Shown here: piece by piece, positions 6,289 to 14,842 of the stretch | Position numbering within the stretch: position 1 is the stretch's first letter | Layout of the letters: the number at the start of each line of letters is the position of its first letter | NCBI GenBank assembly: GCA_017465605.1 | Contig: JAFTVW010000007.1 | Location: 124,001-188,000, forward strand | Reading direction: 5' to 3' | DNA length: 64,000 bases | Source: Alistipes sp. | GTDB lineage: Bacteria; Bacteroidota; Bacteroidia; Bacteroidales; Rikenellaceae | The notes under the pieces: model-generated | Databases searched by the model: none | Told to the model about the DNA's origin: nothing | What the model saw: the letters and a program-made list of their open reading frames with translations, nothing else | Position numbers and translations under genes: made by a program

Positions 6289-9285
6289 ATGGAGATTCAA
6301 AACACATATCTTACGATAGACAATCAGGAGCCGCATCACTTTATGCAGCACCGTATCCACAAGATTTTGTTGGTGTGTTGCACATACGACGGCTATATTC
6401 TTGAAGAAGACGGCCACATAGAGTCGCAGATTAACCGAGAATATATGGAACTTAATATGAGTAACCCTCCATCGTTTACCAGAGTTGAATCTACGGCCGA
6501 TGCATTGGAGATGCTTTCAAATAGAAGCGATTTCGATTTTGTGCTCACGATGTACAATGTTGGCGAGCCTAATGTGTTTGATTTTGCACGAGAGGTAAAG
6601 AAGATTTACCCCTCGCTCCCCGTAGTGTTGCTCACCAGTTTCTCGAAAGAGATTTATCGTCAGATTGACGAGCAGAATTGCACAGCTATCGACAATATCT
6701 TCTGCTGGCACGGTAATCCCGAACTTATCATCGCCATCATTAAACTTATGGAGGATAAGCTCAATGCCGAATCCGACATCTTGGAGGGCGGTGTGCAAGC
6801 TATTCTGCTGGTGGAAGATTCGGTGCGATTCTATTCGACTTATCTGCCAGAATTGTATAAGATTCTTCTTGTGCAGAATAGCGAATTTTTGAAAGATGCC
6901 TACAACGAGCAGCAGCAGATTAACCGTAAGCGAGCTCGTCCTAAGGTGTTGCTCACAACCAACTATACCGATGCAATCGAAACCTACTCGCGATACAAGA
7001 AGAATCTTCTTGGTGTCATCTCAGACGTAGGATTGATTATAAAGCAGGGCGACAGAGCCGAGGATGAGAAGCTCGACGCTGGCGTGGAAATCTGCAAGAT
7101 GATTAAGGCTGAAACTCCTTGGATGCCTATGATTATGCAATCTTCGCAAGAAAATTACAGCTCTATTGCCGAGCAGATGGGGGTTGGTTTTATCTCAAAA
7201 TCATCAAAGACACTTCTTTCGGAGTTGCAAGATGTTATCCTGCGTGAGTTTGGCTTTGGCGAATTCGTATTCCGCGACCCAAATACTGGTGCCGAGGTTG
7301 GTAGAGCTCGCGACTTGATGCAGATGCAGGAGCTGATTGCAACCGTTTCAGACGAAGTACTGGAATCTCACCTCTCGCAGATGAAACTCTCGAAGTGGCT
7401 CTATTCGCGAGGATTGTTCCCTCTGGCAAATGTGCTAAGAAATATTAACAGTAGCCATTTTAGCTCCATATCCGAGCACCGAGCAGCTTTGGTATCGCTC
7501 TTCAAGGATTACCGCACGATGCTTGGCCAGGGCTTGGTTGCTCAATTCAACGAAGAGACTTATAGCGATGCCATAGGTTTTGCACGTTTGGGTGAGGGTT
7601 CAATTGGCGGTAAGGCTCGCGGACTTGCCTTTATGAATAGTATGTTGGCAAAGTACAACCAATACTACAAATACCCCAATGTGCGAATTATGATTCCGCG
7701 CAGTTTGGTGGTTGCCACCGACTACTTTGACCAATTCATAAAGCTAAACGGTCTGAAATATGTTATCAGCCGCGATTTGGACGATGAAGGTATCTTGTCT
7801 GAATTTTTGAACTCTACCCTACCCGTTGAATTGTATCAGAAGTTGAAAGTCTTTGTCGCGACGTGCCGCAAACCGCTTGCGATACGTTCTTCATCAAAGC
7901 TGGAAGATTCGCACTATCAACCATTTGCTGGAATCTACTCTACTTATATGATTCCGCGATGCGACAACGACGACCAGATGCTTCGTATGTTGGTTCGTGC
8001 AATCAAGAGCGTATATGCGTCGGTATATTTCTCCTCATCGAAGGCTTATATTCAATCGTCACAAAATCTATTGTCGGAGGAGAAGATGGCTGTGCTTATT
8101 CAGGAGGTGTGTGGTACCGAGCAGAACGGATACTTCTTCCCTACTCTATCAGGCGTGGCACGCTCACAAAATCTCTATCCGTTGGGCTACGAGAAGGCCG
8201 AAGATGGTGTTTGCAATATTGTGATGGGATTAGGAAAGGCTGTCGTCGATGGAGGTCGAAGCCTTCGATTCTCACCGGTCTATCCCGACAAGGCATTGCA
8301 AACCTCTACAACCGAACTTACCGTACAAGATGCGCAGACTGAGGTTATGGCATTAAGTCTCAACCCTGACAACTTCCGTCAATCGACCGACGATGCGATA
8401 AACATCGAGCGAATACCCGTATCGAGAATGAATGATTTTCGCAATGCGAAGTATGCCTGCTCGTATTTCGACTATCAGAATAATCGAATAAGCGAAAGTC
8501 CAACCTTGTCGCGATATTTCCGTGTGATAACATTCAATCGCATATTGAAATACAACGCCTTCCCGTTGGCTGCCATTATCCGCGATATGTTGCAGATGGG
8601 AGAAGACGAGATGCGTTGTCCAGTGGAGATAGAGTTTGCGGTGAATATGGACGTACCTATCGGCGAGATGCAGATTTTCAATCTTCTACAAATACGCCCA
8701 ATTATCCGTAACGAAGAGAGTGTAAAACTCGATTGGTCGAAAGTTGACAAGAGCAACGCTGTCGTATATTCCGAGTGCGCATTGGGTGTCGGGCGTATGC
8801 GTGACATCAAGCACATAGTATATATGAAGTTTGATAAATTCTCATCGCTCAAAACTCAGCAGATAGCCGATGAACTATACACCATAAATAAACGTATGCG
8901 CGAGGAGGGTCACGAATATGTCTTGATTGGCACAGGCCGTTGGGGCTCATCAGACCCCAATTTGGGAGTGCCCGTTAAGTGGGCTCATATCTCAGAGGCA
9001 AGGGTTATTGTCGAATCGGCATTACCTCACTTTAATATAGAGTCAAGTCAAGGCACCCACTTCTTCCAGAACGTTACTTCGTTGGGTGTCGGTTATCTCT
9101 CGCTTAACCCCTCGCAAGGTGATGGCTCACTCGATTTAGAGCAATTGGAGAAGATGCCTGCTTGGTTTGATGGCGATTATATGCGATGTGTCGAGTTCGA
9201 TGAGCCACTATATATTTATGTAGATGGTCAATCGAAAAAGGGTATTGTAAAAGCAGGAAAAGAACAAAATATGCAAGGGTGGTAA
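6289..9285 (+). CDS. PEP synthase-like protein with N-terminal receiver-like regions
   Basis: A 998-residue protein. The second half carries the ATP-grasp/PEP-pyruvate-binding (PPDK_N) domain: EGSIGGKARGLAFMNSML from about residue 436 and the RSSSKLEDSHYQPFAGIYST block from about 533, ending near LLQIRPI. The first 330 residues hold two stretches built like response-regulator receivers. One is around DFDFVLTMYNV and LPVVLLTSF. The other begins ILLVEDSVRFYSTYL and continues with GVISDVGLII and a late GFISKS. There is no swivelling phosphohistidine domain and no TIM barrel, so it cannot be a complete PEP synthase. The start at 6289 (MEIQNTY) was preferred to an upstream TTG. A terminator follows at 9341. 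The role is unknown; a regulatory nucleotide-binding enzyme is an inference. Confidence 0.8.
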   Translation: MEIQNTYLTIDNQEPHHFMQHRIHKILLVCCTYDGYILEEDGHIESQINREYMELNMSNPPSFTRVESTADALEMLSNRSDFDFVLTMYNVGEPNVFDFAREVKKIYPSLPVVLLTSFSKEIYRQIDEQNCTAIDNIFCWHGNPELIIAIIKLMEDKLNAESDILEGGVQAILLVEDSVRFYSTYLPELYKILLVQNSEFLKDAYNEQQQINRKRARPKVLLTTNYTDAIETYSRYKKNLLGVISDVGLIIKQGDRAEDEKLDAGVEICKMIKAETPWMPMIMQSSQENYSSIAEQMGVGFISKSSKTLLSELQDVILREFGFGEFVFRDPNTGAEVGRARDLMQMQELIATVSDEVLESHLSQMKLSKWLYSRGLFPLANVLRNINSSHFSSISEHRAALVSLFKDYRTMLGQGLVAQFNEETYSDAIGFARLGEGSIGGKARGLAFMNSMLAKYNQYYKYPNVRIMIPRSLVVATDYFDQFIKLNGLKYVISRDLDDEGILSEFLNSTLPVELYQKLKVFVATCRKPLAIRSSSKLEDSHYQPFAGIYSTYMIPRCDNDDQMLRMLVRAIKSVYASVYFSSSKAYIQSSQNLLSEEKMAVLIQEVCGTEQNGYFFPTLSGVARSQNLYPLGYEKAEDGVCNIVMGLGKAVVDGGRSLRFSPVYPDKALQTSTTELTVQDAQTEVMALSLNPDNFRQSTDDAINIERIPVSRMNDFRNAKYACSYFDYQNNRISESPTLSRYFRVITFNRILKYNAFPLAAIIRDMLQMGEDEMRCPVEIEFAVNMDVPIGEMQIFNLLQIRPIIRNEESVKLDWSKVDKSNAVVYSECALGVGRMRDIKHIVYMKFDKFSSLKTQQIADELYTINKRMREEGHEYVLIGTGRWGSSDPNLGVPVKWAHISEARVIVESALPHFNIESSQGTHFFQNVTSLGVGYLSLNPSQGDGSLDLEQLEKMPAWFDGDYMRCVEFDEPLYIYVDGQSKKGIVKAGKEQNMQGW

Positions 9286-9340
9286 TTTTCGATATTTCAA
9301 ATAATTATACCACGTTACCTAATGCAATACTTTAATACAA

Positions 9341-9382
9341 ACAGGCTACTCAATGATATGACTGAGTAGCCTGTTTATTTTT
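9341..9382 (+). terminator. Intrinsic terminator after the PEP-synthase-like gene
   Basis: ACAGGCTACTCA (9341-9352) pairs with TGAGTAGCCTGT (9363-9374), followed by TTATTTTTG. It lies between convergent genes. Confidence 0.85.
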
Positions 9383-9403
9383 GTGCGAGTATTGTTTTCC
9401 GAT

Positions 9404-10570
9404 TTACTCCCTCACCATAGCATCGGCCAAAGCCTCCAACTGAGGTATATCACCACGTTTCATTCGAGCATTAATTGTAACCATAGGCTCAACAATTTCA
9501 ATCTGCTTCATCTGCTCCAACATCGAGCGCATAACTCGGCCCGCAACAGGTGCCCAAGAGCCATTCTCCACAATTCCCACACGACGTTTCTGATAACCTT
9601 TGATTTGGAGGTGATGCAAAAAGTCGTGCATTGGAGGGAATACCCCACCATCATATGAAGCCGCCGCAACAACCATCTTACCATACTTAAACGCATCTTC
9701 AACCGCTTCAGCCATATCATCTCGGCTCAAATCGGCGATTGCAACCTTCTTTTCACCTTTGGCAAGTAGCATCTCGCGCAACTTTTGAGCTGCGGCAGCT
9801 GTACCACCGTGAATCGAAGCATAAGCCACAAACACACCCTCGCTCTCTGGCTCATACAAGCTCCAAGTGTTGTAAAGCGATATGTAATAGCCCAAATTCT
9901 CGCTCAAAATTGGGCCGTGCAACGGACAAATACACTTCACATCATATGCTGCCAACTTTTTGAGCAACGACTGCACCTGTGCGCCATACTTGCCACATAT
10001 ATTAAAATAGTATCGGCGAGCCTCACACGCCCACTCCTCATCGCAGGCAAAAGCTCCAAACTTACCAAACGCATCAGCCGAAAAGACCACTTTGTCGTGG
10101 CTTTCATACGACACCATAACTTCGGGCCAATGCACCATCGGTGCCATAATAAAATGTAACGTATGAGTTCCCAATTCGAGTGTATCACCCTCCTTGACAG
10201 CAATTGTTCTCGAAGAAAAATCAATATCCTCAAAGAATTGAGGCATCATCTGCACCGCACGAGCCGAAGCAACAATCTTTATTTGCGGATATTTCTCTAT
10301 CGTAGCAGCAATACTACCTGCGTGGTCGGGCTCCATATGTTGAACAACGAGATAATCGGGAGTCCTATCGCCAAGTGCGCAAGATAATTTTTCGAGCCAC
10401 TCTTCACTCTTGCGAGCATCGACACTATCCATTATTGCCACCTTGTCGTCTAATATGAGATATGAATTATAAGACATTCCATTGGGGATAATATATTGAC
10501 TTTCAAAAAGATCAAGCTCCATATCATCAACTCCAATATACTTAATTGCGTCAGAAATAACACTATTCAT
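9404..10570 (-). CDS. Flavodiiron protein (FprA/ROO type)
   Basis: A 388-residue A-type flavodiiron protein, expected to reduce O2 to water and/or NO to N2O in the cytoplasm with electrons from rubredoxin or a similar donor. The N-terminal metallo-beta-lactamase-like domain carries the di-iron ligands: HMEPDHAGS (His78, Glu80, Asp82, His83), a His in APMVHWPEVM, Asp in FSADAFGKFG and His in CPLHGPIL. The C-terminal third is a flavodoxin domain (VFVAYASIHGGT, then AAASYDGGVFPPMH). The ATG at 10570 begins the conserved MNSVISDAIKYI; a longer reading is less likely. A candidate -7 element, TATATTTG on the minus strand, lies at 10596-10603. This fits an anaerobe coping with oxygen. Confidence 0.92.
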   Translation of the reverse strand: MNSVISDAIKYIGVDDMELDLFESQYIIPNGMSYNSYLILDDKVAIMDSVDARKSEEWLEKLSCALGDRTPDYLVVQHMEPDHAGSIAATIEKYPQIKIVASARAVQMMPQFFEDIDFSSRTIAVKEGDTLELGTHTLHFIMAPMVHWPEVMVSYESHDKVVFSADAFGKFGAFACDEEWACEARRYYFNICGKYGAQVQSLLKKLAAYDVKCICPLHGPILSENLGYYISLYNTWSLYEPESEGVFVAYASIHGGTAAAAQKLREMLLAKGEKKVAIADLSRDDMAEAVEDAFKYGKMVVAAASYDGGVFPPMHDFLHHLQIKGYQKRRVGIVENGSWAPVAGRVMRSMLEQMKQIEIVEPMVTINARMKRGDIPQLEALADAMVRE

Positions 10571-10647
10571 AGTTCCATCAATTTTAATTTGAGAGCAAAT
10601 ATACAAAAAAACGTTTATTAGACATAAGTTATTTTGTGAGATTTTAT

Positions 10648-10655
10648 TATCTTTG
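10648..10655 (+). promoter_or_regulatory. -7 element of the thiamine uptake operon
   Basis: TATCTTTG matches TAnnTTTG and lies just before the TPP riboswitch, so the transcript starts with the aptamer. No clear TTTG at the expected distance. Confidence 0.55.
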
Positions 10656-10659
10656 CCCC

Positions 10660-10748
10660 GACATCTAAGGGGTGCCTTACTATCAGGCTGAGATTATACC
10701 CATTGAACCGGATACGGGTAATGCTGAGACCGGGAGAAGCGTAATCAA
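10660..10748 (+). promoter_or_regulatory. TPP riboswitch (THI element)
   Basis: The conserved THI-box blocks occur in the right order: AAGGGGTGCC, CAGGCTGAGATTATACCC, GAACCGGATACGGGTAATGC and GGGAGAAGC. The aptamer lies in the leader of the TonB receptor gene, so thiamine pyrophosphate should lower expression of the uptake genes. AAGGGGT at about 10668 can also pair with ACCCCTT at about 10756, just before a T-rich stretch. This may form part of the switching structure, but I could not fold it. Confidence 0.93.
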
Positions 10749-10789
10749 CAAACATACCCCTTTTCTGTTTTTAACTTAAATAATTAAAA

Positions 10790-13060
10790 ATGAAAAGGAC
10801 TTTTTTTACTCTTGCCATTGCAGCATTGTCGCTTGGCAACATTTGGGCGCAAGATGGCGTGCCAAATCCCAATCTGAATCACTCTCCGCAGTCGTACCAA
10901 ACCGACACAATCTCTATGGAGGGCCGTTTGCAACAAATCCACGTCATTGCCACACGAGCCACCAAATCAACTCCTGTGGCACATACCAACCTCTCACAAG
11001 AGCAAATCAAGCGTAACACCTACGGCTTGGATATTCCATCGTTGCTTGCACTTACTCCATCGATGATTGCCACCAACGAAACAGGCATCGGCATTGGCGG
11101 CACTTCGATTCGTCTGCGAGGAACCGATGCTACACGTTTGAATGTTACGGTAAATGGAATGTCATTAAACAATCCCGATTCTCACTCCACATATTGGTAC
11201 GATACACCCGATTTGATTTCAGCCGTAGGTGACATTCAAGTACAACGTGGCGCAGGAACATCGACCAATGGAACGGGAGCATTCGGAGGTGCAGTAAGTA
11301 TGACCACCGCAGCACCTACCTCGGAATTCGAAGGTGAAGCTTCGCTTAGCTACGGTTCTTACAACACCAATAAGCAGGCCATAAGAATCAGCTCGGGTCT
11401 TATGAAGGAGCATTGGGCCATTGATGCTCGAATGACTCACATCGGTTCTGACGGATATATCGACAGAGGTGCCACCGACCTTAAATCATATATGTTTCAG
11501 GGCGCATACTATTCAGACCGTACAACTTTGAAATTACTCTCGTTTGGTGGCAAGGCAAAAACCAACTTAACATATACGGGTGTAACAAAAGAGGAGATGG
11601 AGCTATATGGTCGTCGATACCACACCGAGGGACAATACGAAACCTCAAATGGCCCACACACCTTAGCTGATGGCACTCACGTTGATTATTACGATGACCA
11701 GACCGACAACTATCTGCAAATCAACAATCAGCTCATTCTAAACCACCGCTTGACCGACAAATGGAATCTATCGGCAACAGGATTCTACACCTACGGTTAT
11801 GGTTACTATAAGCAATACAAAGATGCCCGAACTCTTTTGGAATACACCAATCTTGGCATTACAGATTCCGACATCGAGGCCGATATGATTCGCCGTAAAA
11901 TTATGCGTAACCACACAGGAGGTGTCAATGCCTCTGCGGCCTACACCTCTGAGCGTCTGCAACTCATAGCTGGTGGGTCGTGGAGTTACTACACCTGCCC
12001 TCACTGGGGAGAGTTGGATTGGGTCGATGGTATGCAGAGCAATGCTATCGCAGGTCGTTGGTACGACAACGATGTAAACAAGCACGATGCCAACCTATTT
12101 GTCAAGACATTGTGGCAAGCAGCTCGTGGCCTTACCTTATTTGCTGACCTGCAATATCGCTTCGTGAGTTACGAGGCGTGGGGCGTAAACGACAATTACG
12201 ATTGGAATACAATGCAGATGCAACCCATCAACGTTGACAAAGAGTATAACTTCTTTAATCCTCACGTTGGAGTGAACTATACGTTTGCCGATAGACACAA
12301 CCTCTTTGCGTCGTTTGCGATTGCACAAAAAGAGCCAACACGTTCCGACTTCACCGACAGATATATGTTTGCCGACGACCAAACTGAGCCAAAGCACGAG
12401 CAACTCTTCGATTACGAGGTTGGCTATCAATACACCGCTCCAAAATTTATGTTTGGCGCAAACTTGTATTATATGCGATACCGCGACCAGCTCATTCCAA
12501 CGGGTATGGTAAACGATAGCTCCGATGCATTGAATGTAAACGTACCAAAGAGTTATCGTGCAGGAGTAGAGCTTAGCGCATCGTGGAGCGTGGCTCGTTG
12601 GCTTACGTTAGGCGGAAATGCCACACTAAGCCGAAACAAGATTATCGACTATATTGATATGCTTGCCGATAGCCCCACCTATGGCGTAAATTTGGGTGAT
12701 ATGACAATCGCCTACTCTCCTGAATTGATGGCGTCGGGATTTGCCGAATTTCATATCAAGGGTTTTGAGGCAATCTTGCGCACACAATATGTTGGCAAGC
12801 AATATTTCACCAACAACGAAATAGATGCTCTCTCGCTCGAAGATTATGCCGTCACAAATCTTGATTTGGGTTACACTCTCAATTCTCGCCGAGCAAAGAG
12901 TGTTCGTTTGGGAGTATGCATTTACAATCTTTTCAACAAGGAGTATTGCAGCAACGGCTATGGCTACTCATATATGTGGGACGGTGTGCGATACGATGAA
13001 GCATACTATTTTCCACAAGCACCGCTACATATTTTGGCCAACGTGAGCGTAAAGTTTTAA
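10790..13060 (+). CDS. TonB-dependent outer-membrane receptor, probable thiamine importer
   Basis: A 756-residue TonB-dependent receptor. A signal peptide (MKRTFFTLAIAALSLGNIWA) leads into the plug domain at about residues 45-170, with SIRLRGTDATRLNVTVNG and VQRGAGTSTNGTGAFGGAVS. A beta-barrel then ends in the typical aromatic C-terminus, LANVSVKF. It moves a scarce ligand across the outer membrane using the proton motive force through TonB-ExbBD. The thiamine assignment rests on the TPP riboswitch in front and the PnuT-type permease 65 bases behind. The receptor sequence alone does not show the ligand. Confidence 0.88.
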   Translation: MKRTFFTLAIAALSLGNIWAQDGVPNPNLNHSPQSYQTDTISMEGRLQQIHVIATRATKSTPVAHTNLSQEQIKRNTYGLDIPSLLALTPSMIATNETGIGIGGTSIRLRGTDATRLNVTVNGMSLNNPDSHSTYWYDTPDLISAVGDIQVQRGAGTSTNGTGAFGGAVSMTTAAPTSEFEGEASLSYGSYNTNKQAIRISSGLMKEHWAIDARMTHIGSDGYIDRGATDLKSYMFQGAYYSDRTTLKLLSFGGKAKTNLTYTGVTKEEMELYGRRYHTEGQYETSNGPHTLADGTHVDYYDDQTDNYLQINNQLILNHRLTDKWNLSATGFYTYGYGYYKQYKDARTLLEYTNLGITDSDIEADMIRRKIMRNHTGGVNASAAYTSERLQLIAGGSWSYYTCPHWGELDWVDGMQSNAIAGRWYDNDVNKHDANLFVKTLWQAARGLTLFADLQYRFVSYEAWGVNDNYDWNTMQMQPINVDKEYNFFNPHVGVNYTFADRHNLFASFAIAQKEPTRSDFTDRYMFADDQTEPKHEQLFDYEVGYQYTAPKFMFGANLYYMRYRDQLIPTGMVNDSSDALNVNVPKSYRAGVELSASWSVARWLTLGGNATLSRNKIIDYIDMLADSPTYGVNLGDMTIAYSPELMASGFAEFHIKGFEAILRTQYVGKQYFTNNEIDALSLEDYAVTNLDLGYTLNSRRAKSVRLGVCIYNLFNKEYCSNGYGYSYMWDGVRYDEAYYFPQAPLHILANVSVKF

Positions 13061-13125
13061 GCAATCGAAAGCAAATATTTTCGAGATGCAAAGATTATAA
13101 AACGAATATAAATTAGCAAAACAAT

Positions 13126-13704
13126 ATGGATTGGAAACTCACTCTGCAAATTATTGGCGTAGCATTAGGCCTGCTATACCTATATTTTGAATACAAAGCC
13201 AATATTTGGCTATGGGTCATAGGTCTTATTATGCCCATAGTACACGGCACGCTATATTTCCGACAAGGATTATATGCCGATTTTTCAATGGAGTTATATT
13301 ACATTTTGGCGGGAATATATGGTTTGATAGCGTGGCGTCGTGGCGACAAAAAGTCAAATAGTGAGTTGAAAATATCCTACACTCCGCGCGTGGCGTGGGT
13401 AGCGATTGTCGGAGTGTATGTTTTGCTACACGCAACTATATATATGCTTCTTGTAACATTCACCGACAGCAATGTCCCGTTTTGGGATTCACTTACCACT
13501 TCGCTAAGCGTTGTGGCTTATTGGTTGCTTTCGCGAAAATATGTTGAGCAGTGGCTTGTGTGGTTGGCCGTAGATGTAATAACCGTTGGACTCTACATCT
13601 ATAAGGATATTCCCCTTACAGCTGGATTATACGCACTCTACTCCGCACTTGCTATTGCAGGATATATGCGTTGGAGGCGCGTAATCGAGAGCGAGAAAGC
13701 ATAA
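13126..13704 (+). CDS. pnuT: PnuC/PnuT-family permease, probable thiamine transporter
   Basis: A 192-residue inner-membrane protein of the PnuC family with about seven membrane helices. The conserved features include WLWVIGLIMPIVHGTLYF, GLYADFSMELYYILAGIYGLIAW and a late YIYKDIPLTAGLYALYSALAI. PnuC proteins take up unphosphorylated vitamins by facilitated diffusion, with trapping by a kinase. The TPP riboswitch at the head of the operon points to thiamine rather than nicotinamide riboside. In many Bacteroidales a thiamine pyrophosphokinase gene follows. Here a terminator follows at once, so that kinase must be elsewhere. Confidence 0.88.
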   Translation: MDWKLTLQIIGVALGLLYLYFEYKANIWLWVIGLIMPIVHGTLYFRQGLYADFSMELYYILAGIYGLIAWRRGDKKSNSELKISYTPRVAWVAIVGVYVLLHATIYMLLVTFTDSNVPFWDSLTTSLSVVAYWLLSRKYVEQWLVWLAVDVITVGLYIYKDIPLTAGLYALYSALAIAGYMRWRRVIESEKA

Positions 13705-13727
13705 CTGCAAATCGGACTTAGACAAAA

Positions 13728-13767
13728 TTAGGGCGTCAAACAAATCTGTTGACGCCCTAATCTATTT
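13728..13767. terminator. Terminator of the thiamine operon
   Basis: TTAGGGCGTCAA (13728-13739) pairs with TTGACGCCCTAA (13749-13760), with a T-rich tail. It lies between convergent genes and may serve both strands. Confidence 0.85.
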
Positions 13768-13797
13768 AATATGCGGTATTGTTTGACAACTTAAACA

Positions 13798-14787
13798 TTA
13801 CTTGCTAATGTATGTCTCCATCAATTTGCCACGTCCCTTAATCACAACGCTATCGGCTTCGGCTGGAATAAGCACCACATCTGAAAGTGATAGATGCTCA
13901 ACGTTATCGTTCATCACAATATCAACCTCTCCCTCCACGCAGTTATACATCACAAACGAATCGCGTGAAATCACATCTCGCTCCACCTCTCCATCAACCT
14001 CAATGGCGTTGATGGTAAAATATGGACAATCAATCAACTTCACTGCCTCGTTCTTTACATACTGATACTTCACTTGGCAATCCTCACTACTTTTAGCAAA
14101 ATCTATTGCATCAATTGCCAATGCAGTATGCAGTTCGCGAGATTTGCCGTGTTCATCGACACGATTCCAATCGTATATACGATATGTTATATCCGATGTT
14201 TGTTGAATTTCAACAACCTTAATACCTTTACCCAAAGCGTGAACAGTTCCAGCAGGAATAAAGAATACATCTCCGGCCTTCACCTCCACCTTGTTGAGCA
14301 ATTCGGGCAATGTGTCGTTATTAATAGCCTCGATATATTTTTCGCGAGTAGTATTTTTATCCTTGAATCCAACATATAGGCTTGCTCCGGGCTCTGCATC
14401 AATAACATACCACATCTCGGTTTTGCCATAGGATTCGTGACGCTCCATAGCCAACTCATCGTTGGGGTGAACTTGCACCGACAAGACATTGTTACAGTCG
14501 AGGGTCTTAACCAAAAGCGGGAACATAAGGCCATATCTGTCATAAACCTTATCACCCATCAGATTACCCATATACACCTCGATAATCTCTTCCAAATTAT
14601 TGCGTTTTAGGTATCCGTTAGCGACCACCGATATATCACCAGCCACTGATGAAATATCCCAACTCTCACCATATAGTTTATCCGACGCAATACGAGCACC
14701 CTTGCCCGCCTTAATAGCTGGCAAAAAATCTTTTCCACCCCATATAATCTCTTTCAGACGAGGTATAAATTTCAAAGGATAAAGCAT
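13798..14787 (-). CDS. manA: Mannose-6-phosphate isomerase, class I
   Basis: A 329-residue zinc-dependent isomerase (cupin fold) that interconverts fructose-6-phosphate and mannose-6-phosphate. The visible signatures are the zinc-site stretch LSVQVHPNDELAMERHESYG, GKTEMWYVI and EIQQTSDITYRIYDWNR. The start at 14787 (MLYPLKF) is the first ATG; an upstream TTG at 14793 is possible. It supplies mannose-6-phosphate toward GDP-mannose, for which the guanylyltransferase is at 40909-41982. The gene lies 55 bases after the cysteate-synthase-like gene on the same strand, so the two may be cotranscribed. Confidence 0.92.
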   Translation of the reverse strand: MLYPLKFIPRLKEIIWGGKDFLPAIKAGKGARIASDKLYGESWDISSVAGDISVVANGYLKRNNLEEIIEVYMGNLMGDKVYDRYGLMFPLLVKTLDCNNVLSVQVHPNDELAMERHESYGKTEMWYVIDAEPGASLYVGFKDKNTTREKYIEAINNDTLPELLNKVEVKAGDVFFIPAGTVHALGKGIKVVEIQQTSDITYRIYDWNRVDEHGKSRELHTALAIDAIDFAKSSEDCQVKYQYVKNEAVKLIDCPYFTINAIEVDGEVERDVISRDSFVMYNCVEGEVDIVMNDNVEHLSLSDVVLIPAEADSVVIKGRGKLMETYISK

Positions 14788-14842
14788 ATTCAATAAAAAA
14801 TCTCTCTCATTAATTTAGGTCTATCGAACCTCAAATAACAAC

